A stretch of 64,000 nucleotides of DNA from Staphylococcus sp. 17KM0847. Lineage in GTDB: Bacteria; Bacillota; Bacilli; Staphylococcales; Staphylococcaceae. Location: contig NZ_CP040781.1 in NCBI RefSeq assembly GCF_013463155.1, forward strand, positions 1,798,001-1,862,000, written 5' to 3'. The notes beneath the pieces were generated by a model, which did not search any database, had not been told where the DNA came from, and saw only the letters and a program-made list of their open reading frames with translations. How positions within the stretch are numbered: position 1 is the stretch's first letter; each line of letters begins with the position of its first letter. A program made the position numbers and the translations under genes. Positions 1 to 9,939 of this stretch are shown here, in pieces.

Positions 1-848
1 CCTGTGTTCGTTAACTGCATAGGATGCCATTCAATAGGATGACCAAAGATTGAAACAATCACAACTGTACCACGCGCTCTTGTTACATCAATTGATGCTT
101 CTAATGTTGGTCCTACACCTGCAACTTCAAATGCCACATCTACACCATTTTCTGTGTGTTGTGCAACAACAGCTTTAGGGTCTTCTTTTCCGGAGTTAAC
201 TGCAAAAGTCGCACCAAGTGCTTTCGCTTTAGCAAGGCGTTCTTCTGATAAATCAAATACAAAGATTTTGCTTGCTCCAGCTGCTTTTGCGGCAATCACT
301 GTTAACAATCCAATAGGACCTGCACCAAAAATGGCTACCGTATCTCCAAATAAGACTTCTCCTTCTTTAATCGCTTGAACAGCTACTGCAGTAGGTTCTA
401 CAAGTGCTCCTTCCTTATCTGAAACATTATCAGGCAACTTATACACGTTATCTTCTGGAGCATTCGCAAATTGTGCAAACCCTCCATCTGCTCCAAGTCC
501 AATAAATGAATAACCATCATAAAGGTCAATGTTTTCTTCTTTTTCACGTTTTGATACAGTTGGATTTACAACGACTCGATCACCTTTTTGGTATTTTGTA
601 ACGTCTGCTCCAACTTCTTCAACAACACCTGCAAACTCGTGTCCCAAAGTGACAGGTGCTTTTTGACCTAAAAATGGATCTGGCTGTTCTGTCGAAATAA
701 AGATAGGTCCCTCTAAGTACTCATGTAAATCTGTACCACAAATGCCTGCCCATGTGACTTTGACTTTAACCTCATTGGCTTGTAATGTCTTAGGTGCTCT
801 TTCTTCTACACGTACATCTTTTTGACCGTACCATACTGCTGCTTTCAT
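1..848 (-). CDS. 2,3-butanediol dehydrogenase, zinc-type (3' end outside window)
   Basis: A medium-chain zinc alcohol dehydrogenase, probably interconverting acetoin and 2,3-butanediol with NAD(H) in overflow metabolism. The visible 282 residues start MKAAVWYGQKDVRV and hold the catalytic zinc region (AGICGTDLHEY, then GHEFAGVVEEVG), the acidic EPTAVAVQA segment and the Rossmann loop FGAGPIGLL. The stretch GPIFISTEQPDPF is typical of butanediol dehydrogenases in this family. The ATG at 848 follows a strong AGGAGG. The C-terminus lies beyond the left edge. The family is clear; the exact substrate is inferred from family resemblance, and sorbitol or threonine dehydrogenase is less likely. Confidence 0.85.
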   Translation of the reverse strand, partial: MKAAVWYGQKDVRVEERAPKTLQANEVKVKVTWAGICGTDLHEYLEGPIFISTEQPDPFLGQKAPVTLGHEFAGVVEEVGADVTKYQKGDRVVVNPTVSKREKEENIDLYDGYSFIGLGADGGFAQFANAPEDNVYKLPDNVSDKEGALVEPTAVAVQAIKEGEVLFGDTVAIFGAGPIGLLTVIAAKAAGASKIFVFDLSEERLAKAKALGATFAVNSGKEDPKAVVAQHTENGVDVAFEVAGVGPTLEASIDVTRARGTVVIVSIFGHPIEWHPMQLTNT

Positions 849-877
849 AACAAAACCTCCTCATTCAACTTAATTCA

Positions 878-906
878 ATATTATTCCTTTTTGAATATAT
901 TTTCAA
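878..906 (-). promoter_or_regulatory. Putative sigma-A promoter of the butanediol dehydrogenase gene
   Basis: Read on the minus strand: TTGAAA (-35), 17 bases, then TAATAT (-10), about 30 bases before the ATG at 848. Spacing and match to consensus are good. No operator was identified. Confidence 0.5.
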
Positions 907-957
907 GAAAATTAACTTTGTTAAAAATTTTTAAAAAGTTAATGTTTTAAACAAAAA

Positions 958-983
958 AAGACCCGAGCTGATGCTCGAGTCTT
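958..983 (-). terminator. Rho-independent terminator of the surface protein gene
   Basis: Inverted repeat AAGACCCGAGC / GCTCGAGTCTT with a 4-base loop, followed on the minus strand by a T-rich run. It lies just beyond the stop of the large surface protein gene. Confidence 0.85.
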
Positions 984-1010
984 ATCTTGATATAAGTGTT
1001 TCACCACTTA

Positions 1011-4000
1011 TTATTTTTCTTCATTTTCTTTACGACGTCTACCGAATAAGAATAATGAACCAAGTGCTGCAATTAAACTACCAAACAATGTTGCGTTAGC
1101 TGATTCATTACCTGTTTCTGGTAATTCTTTCGCTTTTTTACCATTGTTGTTTGTCATTGCTTTTGATGATTTCATATTTTGGTTATTTTCACTTGCTTTA
1201 GGCATTGATGTGCCACCTGTATTCGAAGATGTGTTTTGATCTTGGTTCATATCTTCTTTACCTTGATCCATATCTTCGTTATGTTCTGGTGCCATCACAT
1301 CTTGATCACCTTTAACCATCACTTCAGTAGGTTCAGATGTATTTCCAGCTTCATCAGTTGCAATCACAACTAATTGATCACCGTCTTTAAGCATTGTGCC
1401 TTCTGGAACATCTACCATCCAGTTACCATCTTTGTCTACAGTACCTGTTGCTTCTTTACCATTAGGGAATTTAACAGTAATTTTAGCATGTGGTTCACCT
1501 TTACCAGATACAACTTTATCTCCTGGTTTTACAGGATTTACTGTTGGTGCGTCTGGTGCCATTGTATCTTTCACTGTAACTGTCGTTTCTTTTGATGTAT
1601 TACCGTTAGCATCTTTTGCCACTGCTGTGACTTTGTCACCATCTTTCAATGTTGTACCTTCTGGTACTTTCACTGTCCAGTTGCCTTCTTTGTCTACCGG
1701 TACATCTTTTATTACTGTTCCATCTGGTAATGTAACATCTACTTTGCCATTTGGTTCTGCTGTTCCTGAGATTGTCTTATCTCCCGGTTGTACTGGATTA
1801 ATCATTGGCGCATCTGGTGCCATTGTATCTGTTACTGTTACTGTCGTTTCTTTTGATGTATTGCCATTGGCATCTTTCGCCACTGCTGTGACTTTGTCGC
1901 CTTCTTTCAATGTTGTACCTTCTGGTACTTCCACTGTCCAGTTACCTTCTTTGTCTACCGGTACATCTTTTATTACTGTTCCATCTGGTAATGTAACATC
2001 TACTTTGCCATTTGGTTCTGCTGTTCCTGAGATTGTCTTATCTCCCGGTTGTACTGGATTAATCATCGGCGCATCTGGTGCCATTGTATCTGTTACTGTT
2101 ACTGTCGTTTCTTTTGATGTGTTGCCATTGGCATCTTTCGCCACTGCTGTGACTTTGTCGCCTTCTTTCAATGTTGTACCTTCTGGTACTTCCACTGTCC
2201 AGTTACCTTCTTTGTCTACCGGTACATCTTTTATTACTGTTCCATCTGGTAATGTAACATCTACTTTGCCATTTGGTTCTGCTGTTCCTGAGATTGTCTT
2301 ATCTCCCGGTTGTACTGGATTAATCATCGGCGCATCTGGTGCCATTGTATCTGTTACTGTTACTGTCGTTTCTTTTGATGTGTTGCCATTGGCATCTTTC
2401 GCCACTGCTGTGACTTTGTCGCCTTCTTTCAATGTTGTACCTTCTGGTACTTCCACTGTCCAGTTACCTTCTTTGTCTACCGGTACATCTTTTATTACTG
2501 TTCCATCTGGTAATGTAACATCTACTTTGCCATTTGGTTCTGCTGTTCCTGAGATTGTCTTATCTCCCGGTTGTACTGGATTAATCATTGGCGCATCTGG
2601 TGCCATTGTATCTGTTACTGTTACTGTCGTTTCTTTTGATGTATTGCCATTGGCATCTTTCGCCACTGCTGTGACTTTGTCGCCTTCTTTCAATGTTGTA
2701 CCTTCTGGTACTTCCACTGTCCAGTTACCTTCTTTGTCTACCGGTACATCTTTTATTACTGTTCCATCTGGTAATGTAACATCTACTTTGCCATTTGGTT
2801 CTGCTGTTCCTGAGATTGTCTTATCTCCCGGTTGTACTGGATTAATCATCGGCGCATCTGGTGCCATTGTATCTGTTACTGTTACTGTCGTTTCTTTTGA
2901 TGTGTTGCCATTGGCATCTTTCGCCACTGCTGTGACTTTGTCGCCTTCTTTCAATGTTGTACCTTCTGGTACTTCCACTGTCCAGTTACCTTCTTTGTCT
3001 ACCGGTACATCTTTTATTACTGTTCCATCTGGTAATGTAACATCTACTTTGCCATTTGGTTCTGCTGTTCCTGAGATTGTCTTATCTCCCGGTTGTACTG
3101 GATTAATCATCGGCGCATCTGGTGCCATTGTATCTGTTACTGTTACTGTCGTTTCTTTTGATGTGTTGCCATTGGCATCTTTCGCCACTGCTGTGACTTT
3201 GTCGCCTTCTTTCAATGTTGTACCTTCTGGTACTTCCACTGTCCAGTTACCTTCTTTGTCTACCGGTACATCTTTTATTACTGTTCCATCTGGTAATGTA
3301 ACATCTACTTTTTCATTTGGTTTTGCTGTTCCTGAGATCGCCTTATCTCCCGGTTGTACTGGATTAATCATCGGCGCATCTGGTGCCATTGTATCTGTTA
3401 CTGTTACTGTTACATCTACTGTATCTTTTGATCCATCTGGATATGTTACAACAACTTTCGCTGGTTTTTCTCCTACTGTTGACGTATCCACTGGTGTTTC
3501 AAATTCTACTTTTGTTCCTTCTGGTAAGTCTTTCAAGTTACTAATTGAGTCTTCTGCTTTTGGCGTACTGCCTTTCTCTACCGCTTGATCTTGACCTTCT
3601 GGATTATACTTATCTGCATCTGTTAATTTTTCTTTTACTGTAACTTTTACATCTACTGTATCTTTTGATCCATCTGGATATGTTACAACAACTTTCGCTG
3701 GTTTTTCTCCTACTGTTGATGTATCTACTGGTGTTTCAAATTCTGCTTTTGTTCCTTCTGGTAAGTCTTTCAAGTTACTAATTGAGTCTTCTGCTTTTGG
3801 CGTGCTGCCTTTCTCTACCGCTTGATCTTGACCTTCTGGATTATACTTATCTGCATCTGTTAATTTTTCTTTTACTGTAACTTTTACATCTACTGTATCT
3901 TTTGATCCATCTGGATATGTTACAACAACTTTCGCTGGTTTTTCTCCTACTGTTGACGTATCCACTGGTGTTTCAAATTCTGCTTTTGTTTCTTCTGGTA

Positions 4001-7000
4001 AGTCTTTCAAGTTACTAATTGAGTCTTTTGCGTCTGGCGTACTGCCTTTCTCTACTGTTTGATCTTGACCTTCTGGATTATACTTATCTGCATCTGTTAA
4101 TTTTTCTTTTACTGTAACTTTTACATCTACTGTATCTTTTGATCCATCTGGATATGTTACAACAACCTTCGCTGGTTTTTCTCCTACTGTTGACGTATCC
4201 ACTGGTGTTTCAAATTCTGCTTTTGTTCCTTCTGGTAAGTCTTTCAAGTTACTAATTGAGTCTTTTGCGTCTGGCGTACTGCCTTTCTCTACTGTTTGAC
4301 CTTGACCTTCTGGATTATATTTTTCCGCGTCTGTACGTGAATCTACTACGTTCACTTTCACAGGTACTTCGTCTGTTGTTCCATCTGGATATGTTACAAC
4401 GACTGTCGCTGGTTTTTCTCCTTCTGTTGATGTATCCACTGGTGTTTCAAATTCTGCTTTTGTTTCTTCTGGTAAGTCTGTCAAGTTACTAATTGACTTT
4501 GTTGCGTCTGGTTTTTCACCAAGTTTTACTTCTTGATCTTGACCTTTCGGATCATATTTTTCCGCGTCTTTACGTGAATCTACTACATTCACTTTCACAT
4601 CTACTTTGTCTGTTGATCCATCTGGATATGTTACAACGACTGTCGCTGGTTTTTCTCCTTCTGTTGATGTATCCACTGGTGTTTCAAATTCTGCTTTTGT
4701 TTCTTCTGGTAAGTCTGTCAAGTTACTAATTGACTTTGTTGCGTCTGGTTTTTCACCAAGTTTTACTTCTTGATCTTGACCTTTCGGATCATATTTTTCC
4801 GCGTCTTTACGTGAATCTACTACATTCACTTTCACATCTACTTTGTCTGTTGATCCATCTGGATATGTTACAACGACCGTCGCATCTTTTGCTCCTGGTG
4901 TTTTTGTATCCACTGGTGTTTCGAATTCTGCTGTTGTTCCTTTTGGTAAGTCTGTAAAGTTTTCAATTGACTCTGTTGCGTTTGGCTCTTTACCAATCTC
5001 TACTTGTTGTTCTTTACCTTTTGGATCATATTTATCTGCATTTGATTTTACAGTGAATTTTGCTTCAACGGTATCAGTTGTACCATCTTCATACGTTACA
5101 ACAACTGGTACTGTAATTTCGCCTACTTGTTCTTTCGTAGGTACAAAGGTAATTTCACCTGTCATTCGGTTAATTTTAGCACCTTTAGGTACATCAGTCG
5201 CATTAGGATCGATTTGGAATGCGTTTTCTGTCGCTAATGGTACATCAGTATTTTGAACTGCTTCACCATTTTTTGTAGTAAATGTTGGTGTTGCTGTTGC
5301 TTCTTCACCTGGTGTTGCTTCTGTTGTTGGGTATGCTGGTTCATGAATAATGTTTTGATCAACAACAGCTGTAAATGAGTCTACTGCAAGTGCATCTGAT
5401 AAATTCGTTGTTTTTTCGTTTGGTTGGAAGATTGCTGATGTATATATCGCATTCTTATCTAAGTCTATAGGTACTGTAATTGGTACTGAACCAATTGTAC
5501 CGTCTACGTTAGAAACTTTCGTTACAGGATCACCAATTGCTTCTCCATCTTTAAACCATTGGATTTGATATTCACGTGATGGTAATAGGCCTCCTGATTT
5601 TGATTCAACAGTATCTCCCGGAATCGCATAGTTTTCTACAGAGTCATAAACTAATACATCATGCATTGGTTGTGGTGCTAATGCAGCGAAGTTTTGTTTT
5701 CTTCCGTTAGCACTTGCTAGCATTTCTGCATCGAAAATGTCACGTCCTGCATCTGCAGTTGTAAACATATTATTTTGGTAGTTATTACTCCAAATCGCAT
5801 AGTCATCAATCATCGGTGAGATATACATATAATCAGAGTTGATATGACGATGTCTTTGACCGAGCGTACCATTCCATTGCATTAATGACTTATGGTTAAC
5901 ATCTGCGTCTGCAACTAACTGACCATATTCTTCATCTGAAGTTCTAGCACCTTTATTTTGTGCACTAACACCGTATAAACCTCTAAACGGAATATAGTAT
6001 GAACCGTCTGATTCAACAGTTCCCACTACTGTTTCAGCAATATGAGAACCTTCGCCGTGCTCTGCTTGGTAAGCATTAACAATTTCTTGTTGTGCTGCTC
6101 TAAAGTCTTCTAAAGTATAACCTTTATTTTCTTCTTTCCATGTATCAAATTGACGTGTTATTTCATCGTTTACATACGATGCTACAACTTTAACACCTGT
6201 TGCGTTAACATCCCAAGAATCTTTTTTCCATGCACGAGAGTCTGAGCCACTTAGATCTCCTGTTTCGTACCATACATTACCTGAAACCTTACCATAAAGA
6301 CCTTCATTTGGCCATACACCATCTGAATGGGGCGCTGTTGTCCACTGATCTTGAGGTTTCATTAACCAATCATTTTGACGTGGAACTTCTTGAAGAAGCA
6401 CTTGGCCGTTAACAATACGGTTAACACCAGCTGTAAAGTCCCAAGATTCATTCGTACGACTCAAACGTGTATGGAAACCATATTTTTGGTCACCATGCTT
6501 AATAACATTGTATTTTTCTGGATCTGGATTTTCAACCCAAGTTCTCACAGCAAATTTTCCGTCACCTACTAATTGGAATGAATGTTCTTGACCTGATGGA
6601 TCTACCAATTTTTTCGAAAGGTCAAACACATATGAACCGTCTGGATTCGTTGTTGTGTAATAAACTGGCGATACAAAACCTTTACCATTTACCCATTGCA
6701 AGTAGACTTTAGCATTTGCTAATGGTTCTTTTTCATTAAAGTTATTAATGTTACCGCTTCTATAAATCCACGCGTTACCTGCATAGCTTTGCTTTTGTCC
6801 TTGAGTACCTGGTGAGTAAATTGCTTCTCCTTGTGCTGCTTGTTGCAATTCACTGTCAAATGCGCGTGTTGCAGTACCAGTTGTTGCTGCACGCGTAGCA
6901 ATACCTGTTACAGGTGCTGCTGTTCTTAAAAGTGATTCTTTATTTGTTAATGCATCTTCTTTACGCACCGCTGCTAATGTACCATCAGCATTATATTTAC

Positions 7001-7745
7001 TTTGCTCATTGGCTAAGTAATCTAATAACGCTTGTTGCAATGCTTCTGGCGTTACCTCTGTTAAATTACCATTTAAATTGCTAACAATTTTATTCGCTTC
7101 TGCTTGAGTAATGTTATTTTTATTTACTAAATAATCTGCTGCTGTTTCTTGATCTTTAACCGTTTCAATATCTGGTGTTGTTGTGTCTTGTGCAGGTACT
7201 GTATCTGCAGATGTCGACTCAGAAGGTGCAGGTGTTTCAACTGTTGGTTGCACTTCAGGTTGTTCTGCTTTTGCTGGTTCTGCCGTTGCATCTGCTTCTT
7301 GGTCTCCACTTGTTGGTGTCTCTGCTGCATTTTCTTCAGGTGTAACTTCAGAAGTTGTAGATGCTGGTGACTGTTCTTCTTCTACTGCTGGTTGTTCAGG
7401 TGCTGTTTCTTCTTCAACAGGCTCTGATGTTTCTTCAGCTGCTGGTTCTGCTTTAGATTCTGCTGATTGTGCATCTTCTGTTTTTTCTGTTTTTGTGTCT
7501 GCTTGAACTTCCGCTTCAGGTGTTGATGCTTCTAGTTCATCAGTAGATTCTGCATCCACTTTGCTATCTTCAGTTGTTGCGTTTGATACTTCTTCAGCTT
7601 GTGCGTCATTGTATGCCCCAAATACTAATGTTGCACCTACTAAAATAGAAGCCGTCCCCACTGTGAATTTACGAATCGAATATTTATTTTGCTTATTCGG
7701 CAAAAAGTCTAAACGGTTCGTGTTCTTTTTGTTTTTATTAGCCAT
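1011..7745 (-). CDS. Giant YSIRK/LPXTG surface adhesin with Rib-type and Ig-like repeat arrays
   Basis: A 2244-residue wall-anchored protein, probably for adhesion or biofilm accumulation. In order: a YSIRK signal peptide (YSIRK at 22-26, likely cleavage after AQA at 50); an acidic Glu/Ala/Thr/Pro stretch to about 190; a unique N-terminal region of about 600 residues (about 290-900) rich in Trp and Tyr, which I do not assign to a named ligand-binding fold; seven 79-residue Rib/alpha-like repeats (about 905-1457); eight 87-residue bacterial Ig-like repeats (about 1458-2153, each with DTMAPDAP and GNWTV motifs); and the sorting signal LPETG at 2208 with a hydrophobic helix and an RRRKENEEK tail. 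The ATG follows AAGGAG. The plan resembles Bap/Rib-type adhesins, but no specific name is justified. The last Ig module is the most divergent. The gene sits near an Rsp-like regulator of surface proteins. Confidence 0.93.
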   Translation of the reverse strand: MANKNKKNTNRLDFLPNKQNKYSIRKFTVGTASILVGATLVFGAYNDAQAEEVSNATTEDSKVDAESTDELEASTPEAEVQADTKTEKTEDAQSAESKAEPAAEETSEPVEEETAPEQPAVEEEQSPASTTSEVTPEENAAETPTSGDQEADATAEPAKAEQPEVQPTVETPAPSESTSADTVPAQDTTTPDIETVKDQETAADYLVNKNNITQAEANKIVSNLNGNLTEVTPEALQQALLDYLANEQSKYNADGTLAAVRKEDALTNKESLLRTAAPVTGIATRAATTGTATRAFDSELQQAAQGEAIYSPGTQGQKQSYAGNAWIYRSGNINNFNEKEPLANAKVYLQWVNGKGFVSPVYYTTTNPDGSYVFDLSKKLVDPSGQEHSFQLVGDGKFAVRTWVENPDPEKYNVIKHGDQKYGFHTRLSRTNESWDFTAGVNRIVNGQVLLQEVPRQNDWLMKPQDQWTTAPHSDGVWPNEGLYGKVSGNVWYETGDLSGSDSRAWKKDSWDVNATGVKVVASYVNDEITRQFDTWKEENKGYTLEDFRAAQQEIVNAYQAEHGEGSHIAETVVGTVESDGSYYIPFRGLYGVSAQNKGARTSDEEYGQLVADADVNHKSLMQWNGTLGQRHRHINSDYMYISPMIDDYAIWSNNYQNNMFTTADAGRDIFDAEMLASANGRKQNFAALAPQPMHDVLVYDSVENYAIPGDTVESKSGGLLPSREYQIQWFKDGEAIGDPVTKVSNVDGTIGSVPITVPIDLDKNAIYTSAIFQPNEKTTNLSDALAVDSFTAVVDQNIIHEPAYPTTEATPGEEATATPTFTTKNGEAVQNTDVPLATENAFQIDPNATDVPKGAKINRMTGEITFVPTKEQVGEITVPVVVTYEDGTTDTVEAKFTVKSNADKYDPKGKEQQVEIGKEPNATESIENFTDLPKGTTAEFETPVDTKTPGAKDATVVVTYPDGSTDKVDVKVNVVDSRKDAEKYDPKGQDQEVKLGEKPDATKSISNLTDLPEETKAEFETPVDTSTEGEKPATVVVTYPDGSTDKVDVKVNVVDSRKDAEKYDPKGQDQEVKLGEKPDATKSISNLTDLPEETKAEFETPVDTSTEGEKPATVVVTYPDGTTDEVPVKVNVVDSRTDAEKYNPEGQGQTVEKGSTPDAKDSISNLKDLPEGTKAEFETPVDTSTVGEKPAKVVVTYPDGSKDTVDVKVTVKEKLTDADKYNPEGQDQTVEKGSTPDAKDSISNLKDLPEETKAEFETPVDTSTVGEKPAKVVVTYPDGSKDTVDVKVTVKEKLTDADKYNPEGQDQAVEKGSTPKAEDSISNLKDLPEGTKAEFETPVDTSTVGEKPAKVVVTYPDGSKDTVDVKVTVKEKLTDADKYNPEGQDQAVEKGSTPKAEDSISNLKDLPEGTKVEFETPVDTSTVGEKPAKVVVTYPDGSKDTVDVTVTVTDTMAPDAPMINPVQPGDKAISGTAKPNEKVDVTLPDGTVIKDVPVDKEGNWTVEVPEGTTLKEGDKVTAVAKDANGNTSKETTVTVTDTMAPDAPMINPVQPGDKTISGTAEPNGKVDVTLPDGTVIKDVPVDKEGNWTVEVPEGTTLKEGDKVTAVAKDANGNTSKETTVTVTDTMAPDAPMINPVQPGDKTISGTAEPNGKVDVTLPDGTVIKDVPVDKEGNWTVEVPEGTTLKEGDKVTAVAKDANGNTSKETTVTVTDTMAPDAPMINPVQPGDKTISGTAEPNGKVDVTLPDGTVIKDVPVDKEGNWTVEVPEGTTLKEGDKVTAVAKDANGNTSKETTVTVTDTMAPDAPMINPVQPGDKTISGTAEPNGKVDVTLPDGTVIKDVPVDKEGNWTVEVPEGTTLKEGDKVTAVAKDANGNTSKETTVTVTDTMAPDAPMINPVQPGDKTISGTAEPNGKVDVTLPDGTVIKDVPVDKEGNWTVEVPEGTTLKEGDKVTAVAKDANGNTSKETTVTVTDTMAPDAPMINPVQPGDKTISGTAEPNGKVDVTLPDGTVIKDVPVDKEGNWTVKVPEGTTLKDGDKVTAVAKDANGNTSKETTVTVKDTMAPDAPTVNPVKPGDKVVSGKGEPHAKITVKFPNGKEATGTVDKDGNWMVDVPEGTMLKDGDQLVVIATDEAGNTSEPTEVMVKGDQDVMAPEHNEDMDQGKEDMNQDQNTSSNTGGTSMPKASENNQNMKSSKAMTNNNGKKAKELPETGNESANATLFGSLIAALGSLFLFGRRRKENEEK
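1287..3374 (-). repeat. Eight tandem 261-bp units encoding Ig-like modules
   Basis: The period measures 261 bases (for example GAGATTGTCTTATCTCCCGG recurs at 1768 and 2029). The central units are nearly identical at DNA level; the first (about 3350) and last (about 1300) are diverged. Synonymous marker differences (CATTGG/CATCGG and GATGTATTG/GATGTGTTG) recur every third unit. Confidence 0.93.
3375..5033 (-). repeat. Seven tandem 237-bp units encoding Rib-type modules
   Basis: Each unit encodes 79 residues beginning KY(D/N)P(K/E)G and ending around VVTYPDGS plus VDVKV. Units 2 and 3 (from the N-terminus) are near identical, as are units 4 to 7, so there are two subfamilies within the array. 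Confidence 0.9.
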
Positions 7746-8176
7746 TATATTGCTCCTTTTCGAAGAGATTTATGTTCAACCCAATTTAACCCAACTATAA
7801 AAATGGCATTGAACAATACAATTAAAATGATAACATACAATTTATGTTTTAATGATGATTTATTGGATTCTATTAATTTGCAAATTGATTTAATTATTGC
7901 TTTTAGGCAATAGAAGATTGTGATAAAAGGCTCAATCATAGTGAAACAGCTATTGAGGATTATCAGACAAAAAAGATATGCTTTTGTTCAAACGCACAAC
8001 AGAAACACCTGCAATATGATTTACTTATATATTAAGTTAAAAAGTATGTTATATATTAATTGACCTTAATTACATTTATATCTTATCGAACAAAATATGC
8101 ACACATGCGTTTACAAGCCATGCATACGTGCTAAATATAATTATAAATGAACGATTTGCAGGATAAAGGGAGCGGG
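7746..8176. other. Intergenic region between the divergent adhesin and CdaR-like genes
   Basis: About 430 AT-rich bases that must hold both divergent promoters. The only distinctive element is the 19-base repeat at 7981-7999. A 64-codon reading frame (7745-7939, minus) ending on the adhesin start codon is not convincing as a gene. Confidence 0.6.
7981..7999. repeat. 19-bp dispersed element, copy 1
   Basis: CTTTTGTTCAAACGCACAA, identical to 12316-12334. It lies about 235 bases upstream of the adhesin start and 180 upstream of the CdaR-like gene. Its function is unknown; a regulator site is one possibility. Confidence 0.7.
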
Positions 8177-9310
8177 ATGGAAATGCTAGATCAATATTGG
8201 GCGCAAAAAGTGACTAAAAAAGCCTCTTCAATCATTAAAGCAAGTGTACAAATTGCTAATAAATCAGGACAAATTATTGCCACTTCTAATTCTGAGAGGC
8301 TGGGAGAAGTACATCAAGCAGCACTATATTCAATTCAACGTAATCTTCCTATTGAAATAGAAGATGAAGATGTGGCTTTTTGGAGAGTGCCGTTTCCGGG
8401 TATTATCGTCCCGTTTGAATATAAAGACGATACATATGGCGCAGTTTTAGTCTCCGGTCAACCTGAGGAAATAAGACCCTATTCACGCCTACTCAAACTA
8501 ACGGCTGAATTTATTGTAGAACAAGAAATTGAGCGTTCGATGAGATTTGAAGAGGCACTTTCTCGTAAACAATTATTATCAAATATTCTTTTCAATCAGC
8601 AAAAAATTCTTCAAAGCTATAATCGTAAGTATATTATCGATGCTTTGGGGTTAAACGAACCACTTGCTGTCGCCTCTATTTTTATCAATAGTACAAGTAA
8701 AATCAAAACACGTGCATTGAAAGCCTGTTTGGATAGTTGGCAACTTCAAAACGATGACATCATCGAATTAACACCTCAAGAAATCATCTTTATTTTCAAA
8801 TCAAACACCAATCGTGGAACAAATGAGAAAAAACTCAAACAATTTATTACTCAAACTTTTGAACCAGACCTTGCTGAGCGAACACTTATTACACTTGGAG
8901 ATTTCAACACAGGCATCCACGGACTTGTTCAGTCTTACAATGAATCTCAAGCACTGAAAAAACTGCTCACTTCCCAAGATCAACTCGAGGGCGTTTATAC
9001 ATACAAAGAACACGAACTCGAAATCATGTGTCAAAACATCAAAAGATTCACACCGAACAATGAAAGTGCCCTTGTTGCGAACTATAAAAAACTATTAGAC
9101 TTTGGTGAAGATAAATACTTAAACGATACTGTTGAAGCTTATTTTCGCAATCACGGAAAACTCATTAAAACGGCTAATGACCTCTACATACACCGCAACA
9201 CTTTAAACTACCGTATTAAAAAGATTTACGAAATCACTGGATGGGATCCCAATACAATTGACGGTATTGTCTTATTGCGTATTGCACAATATCTTTATAA
9301 AAACCATTAA
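8177..9310 (+). CDS. CdaR/PucR-family transcriptional regulator
   Basis: A predicted cytoplasmic transcription factor of the sugar-diacid regulator type (377 residues). The N-terminal part, about 1-130, resembles the diacid-recognition domain (KKASSIIKASVQIANKSGQIIA). A middle region follows, and the PucR-type helix-turn-helix is at the C-terminus (about 325-360: KTANDLYIHRNTLNYRIKKI). I chose the ATG at 8177 because AAGGGAG lies just upstream; an earlier in-frame ATG at 8147 has no ribosome site. No sugar-acid or glycerate genes are adjacent, so the target is unclear. It diverges from the adhesin gene and could act on the shared intergenic region, but that is only positional inference. Confidence 0.8.
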   Translation: MEMLDQYWAQKVTKKASSIIKASVQIANKSGQIIATSNSERLGEVHQAALYSIQRNLPIEIEDEDVAFWRVPFPGIIVPFEYKDDTYGAVLVSGQPEEIRPYSRLLKLTAEFIVEQEIERSMRFEEALSRKQLLSNILFNQQKILQSYNRKYIIDALGLNEPLAVASIFINSTSKIKTRALKACLDSWQLQNDDIIELTPQEIIFIFKSNTNRGTNEKKLKQFITQTFEPDLAERTLITLGDFNTGIHGLVQSYNESQALKKLLTSQDQLEGVYTYKEHELEIMCQNIKRFTPNNESALVANYKKLLDFGEDKYLNDTVEAYFRNHGKLIKTANDLYIHRNTLNYRIKKIYEITGWDPNTIDGIVLLRIAQYLYKNH

Positions 9311-9939
9311 CCTATAATATTTCTAAAAACCTCAACCTAATCGCACCCCTTCAGGATGACGATGAGTTTTGAAACCACTTGCCGCAAGTTTTTCAAAGCT
9401 CATCTTCTTACTATGCCTTTTGAGTTCACTTATTTTATATCCGCCCAAACGCCCCCACCATATTTCTATGTCAGTATAGTATCCAATAAATACATCATTA
9501 TCAAAACTGTATATTTAAACAATAATAAATTGCACACTGCATTTTCAAAACGCTTTTGTTTCAAGCTTTTACCCTGTCTAACAACGTAATACAAGTCAAA
9601 TTACCATTCCACATGATATAGGCCTAATATCTATATCACAATATTTTTGACAAATAACAAAAGTTTATGTATATATAGTTTAAATGTATATATACAATGA
9701 GTCACACTTTATTTTTAGTATCAATCTATTTAAAAATTTAATAAACCTGCGTATAAAGGGTATTTTAAATAGGAGGAGACGTCTATTCACAATTAACAAT
9801 AACTCAACTCGGTTAGAGATAGATTGTAATAAACTATTCTCACACCTAGTTGTTTTGCGATGTAGGACAACCAAAAACTGCTTTATCAATGATCAGTCTT
9901 ACGTGCAATAAAAATATGTATTAAGGAGGAGACTGTACT
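9311..9939. other. Long AT-rich intergenic region before the Rsp-like gene
   Basis: About 630 bases without a convincing gene. It holds the hairpin at 9361-9404 and, presumably, the promoter and a long leader of the downstream AraC-type gene. The short frames here have no family resemblance or ribosome sites. Confidence 0.6.
9361..9404 (+). terminator. Long hairpin downstream of the CdaR-like gene
   Basis: GATGAG-TTTTGAAA...ACTTG / CAAGT...TTTCAAA-CTCATC forms a nearly continuous stem of about 18 pairs, followed by TTCTT. The T-run is weak, so this may be a terminator or another structured element. Confidence 0.55.

Noticed and set aside
1396-3588. 730-codon open frame opposite the adhesin repeats
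   Set aside because: It is the antisense shadow of the 261-bp coding repeats; it repeats with the same period and has no ribosome site or family features.
1287-5033. Possible CRISPR or noncoding tandem repeats
   Set aside because: The 237- and 261-bp units are in frame and encode protein modules.
7183-7506. 107-codon plus-strand frame in the adhesin N-terminus
   Set aside because: Ser/Ala/Val low-complexity shadow of the acidic Glu/Ala/Thr region on the other strand.
7745-7939. 64-codon frame ending on the adhesin start codon
   Set aside because: It has a hydrophobic stretch but no ribosome site, and ends by overlapping the adhesin start; likely chance in an AT-rich leader.
9356-9911. Two or three short frames in the rsp leader
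   Set aside because: No ribosome sites, atypical composition, and one covers the hairpin at 9361.
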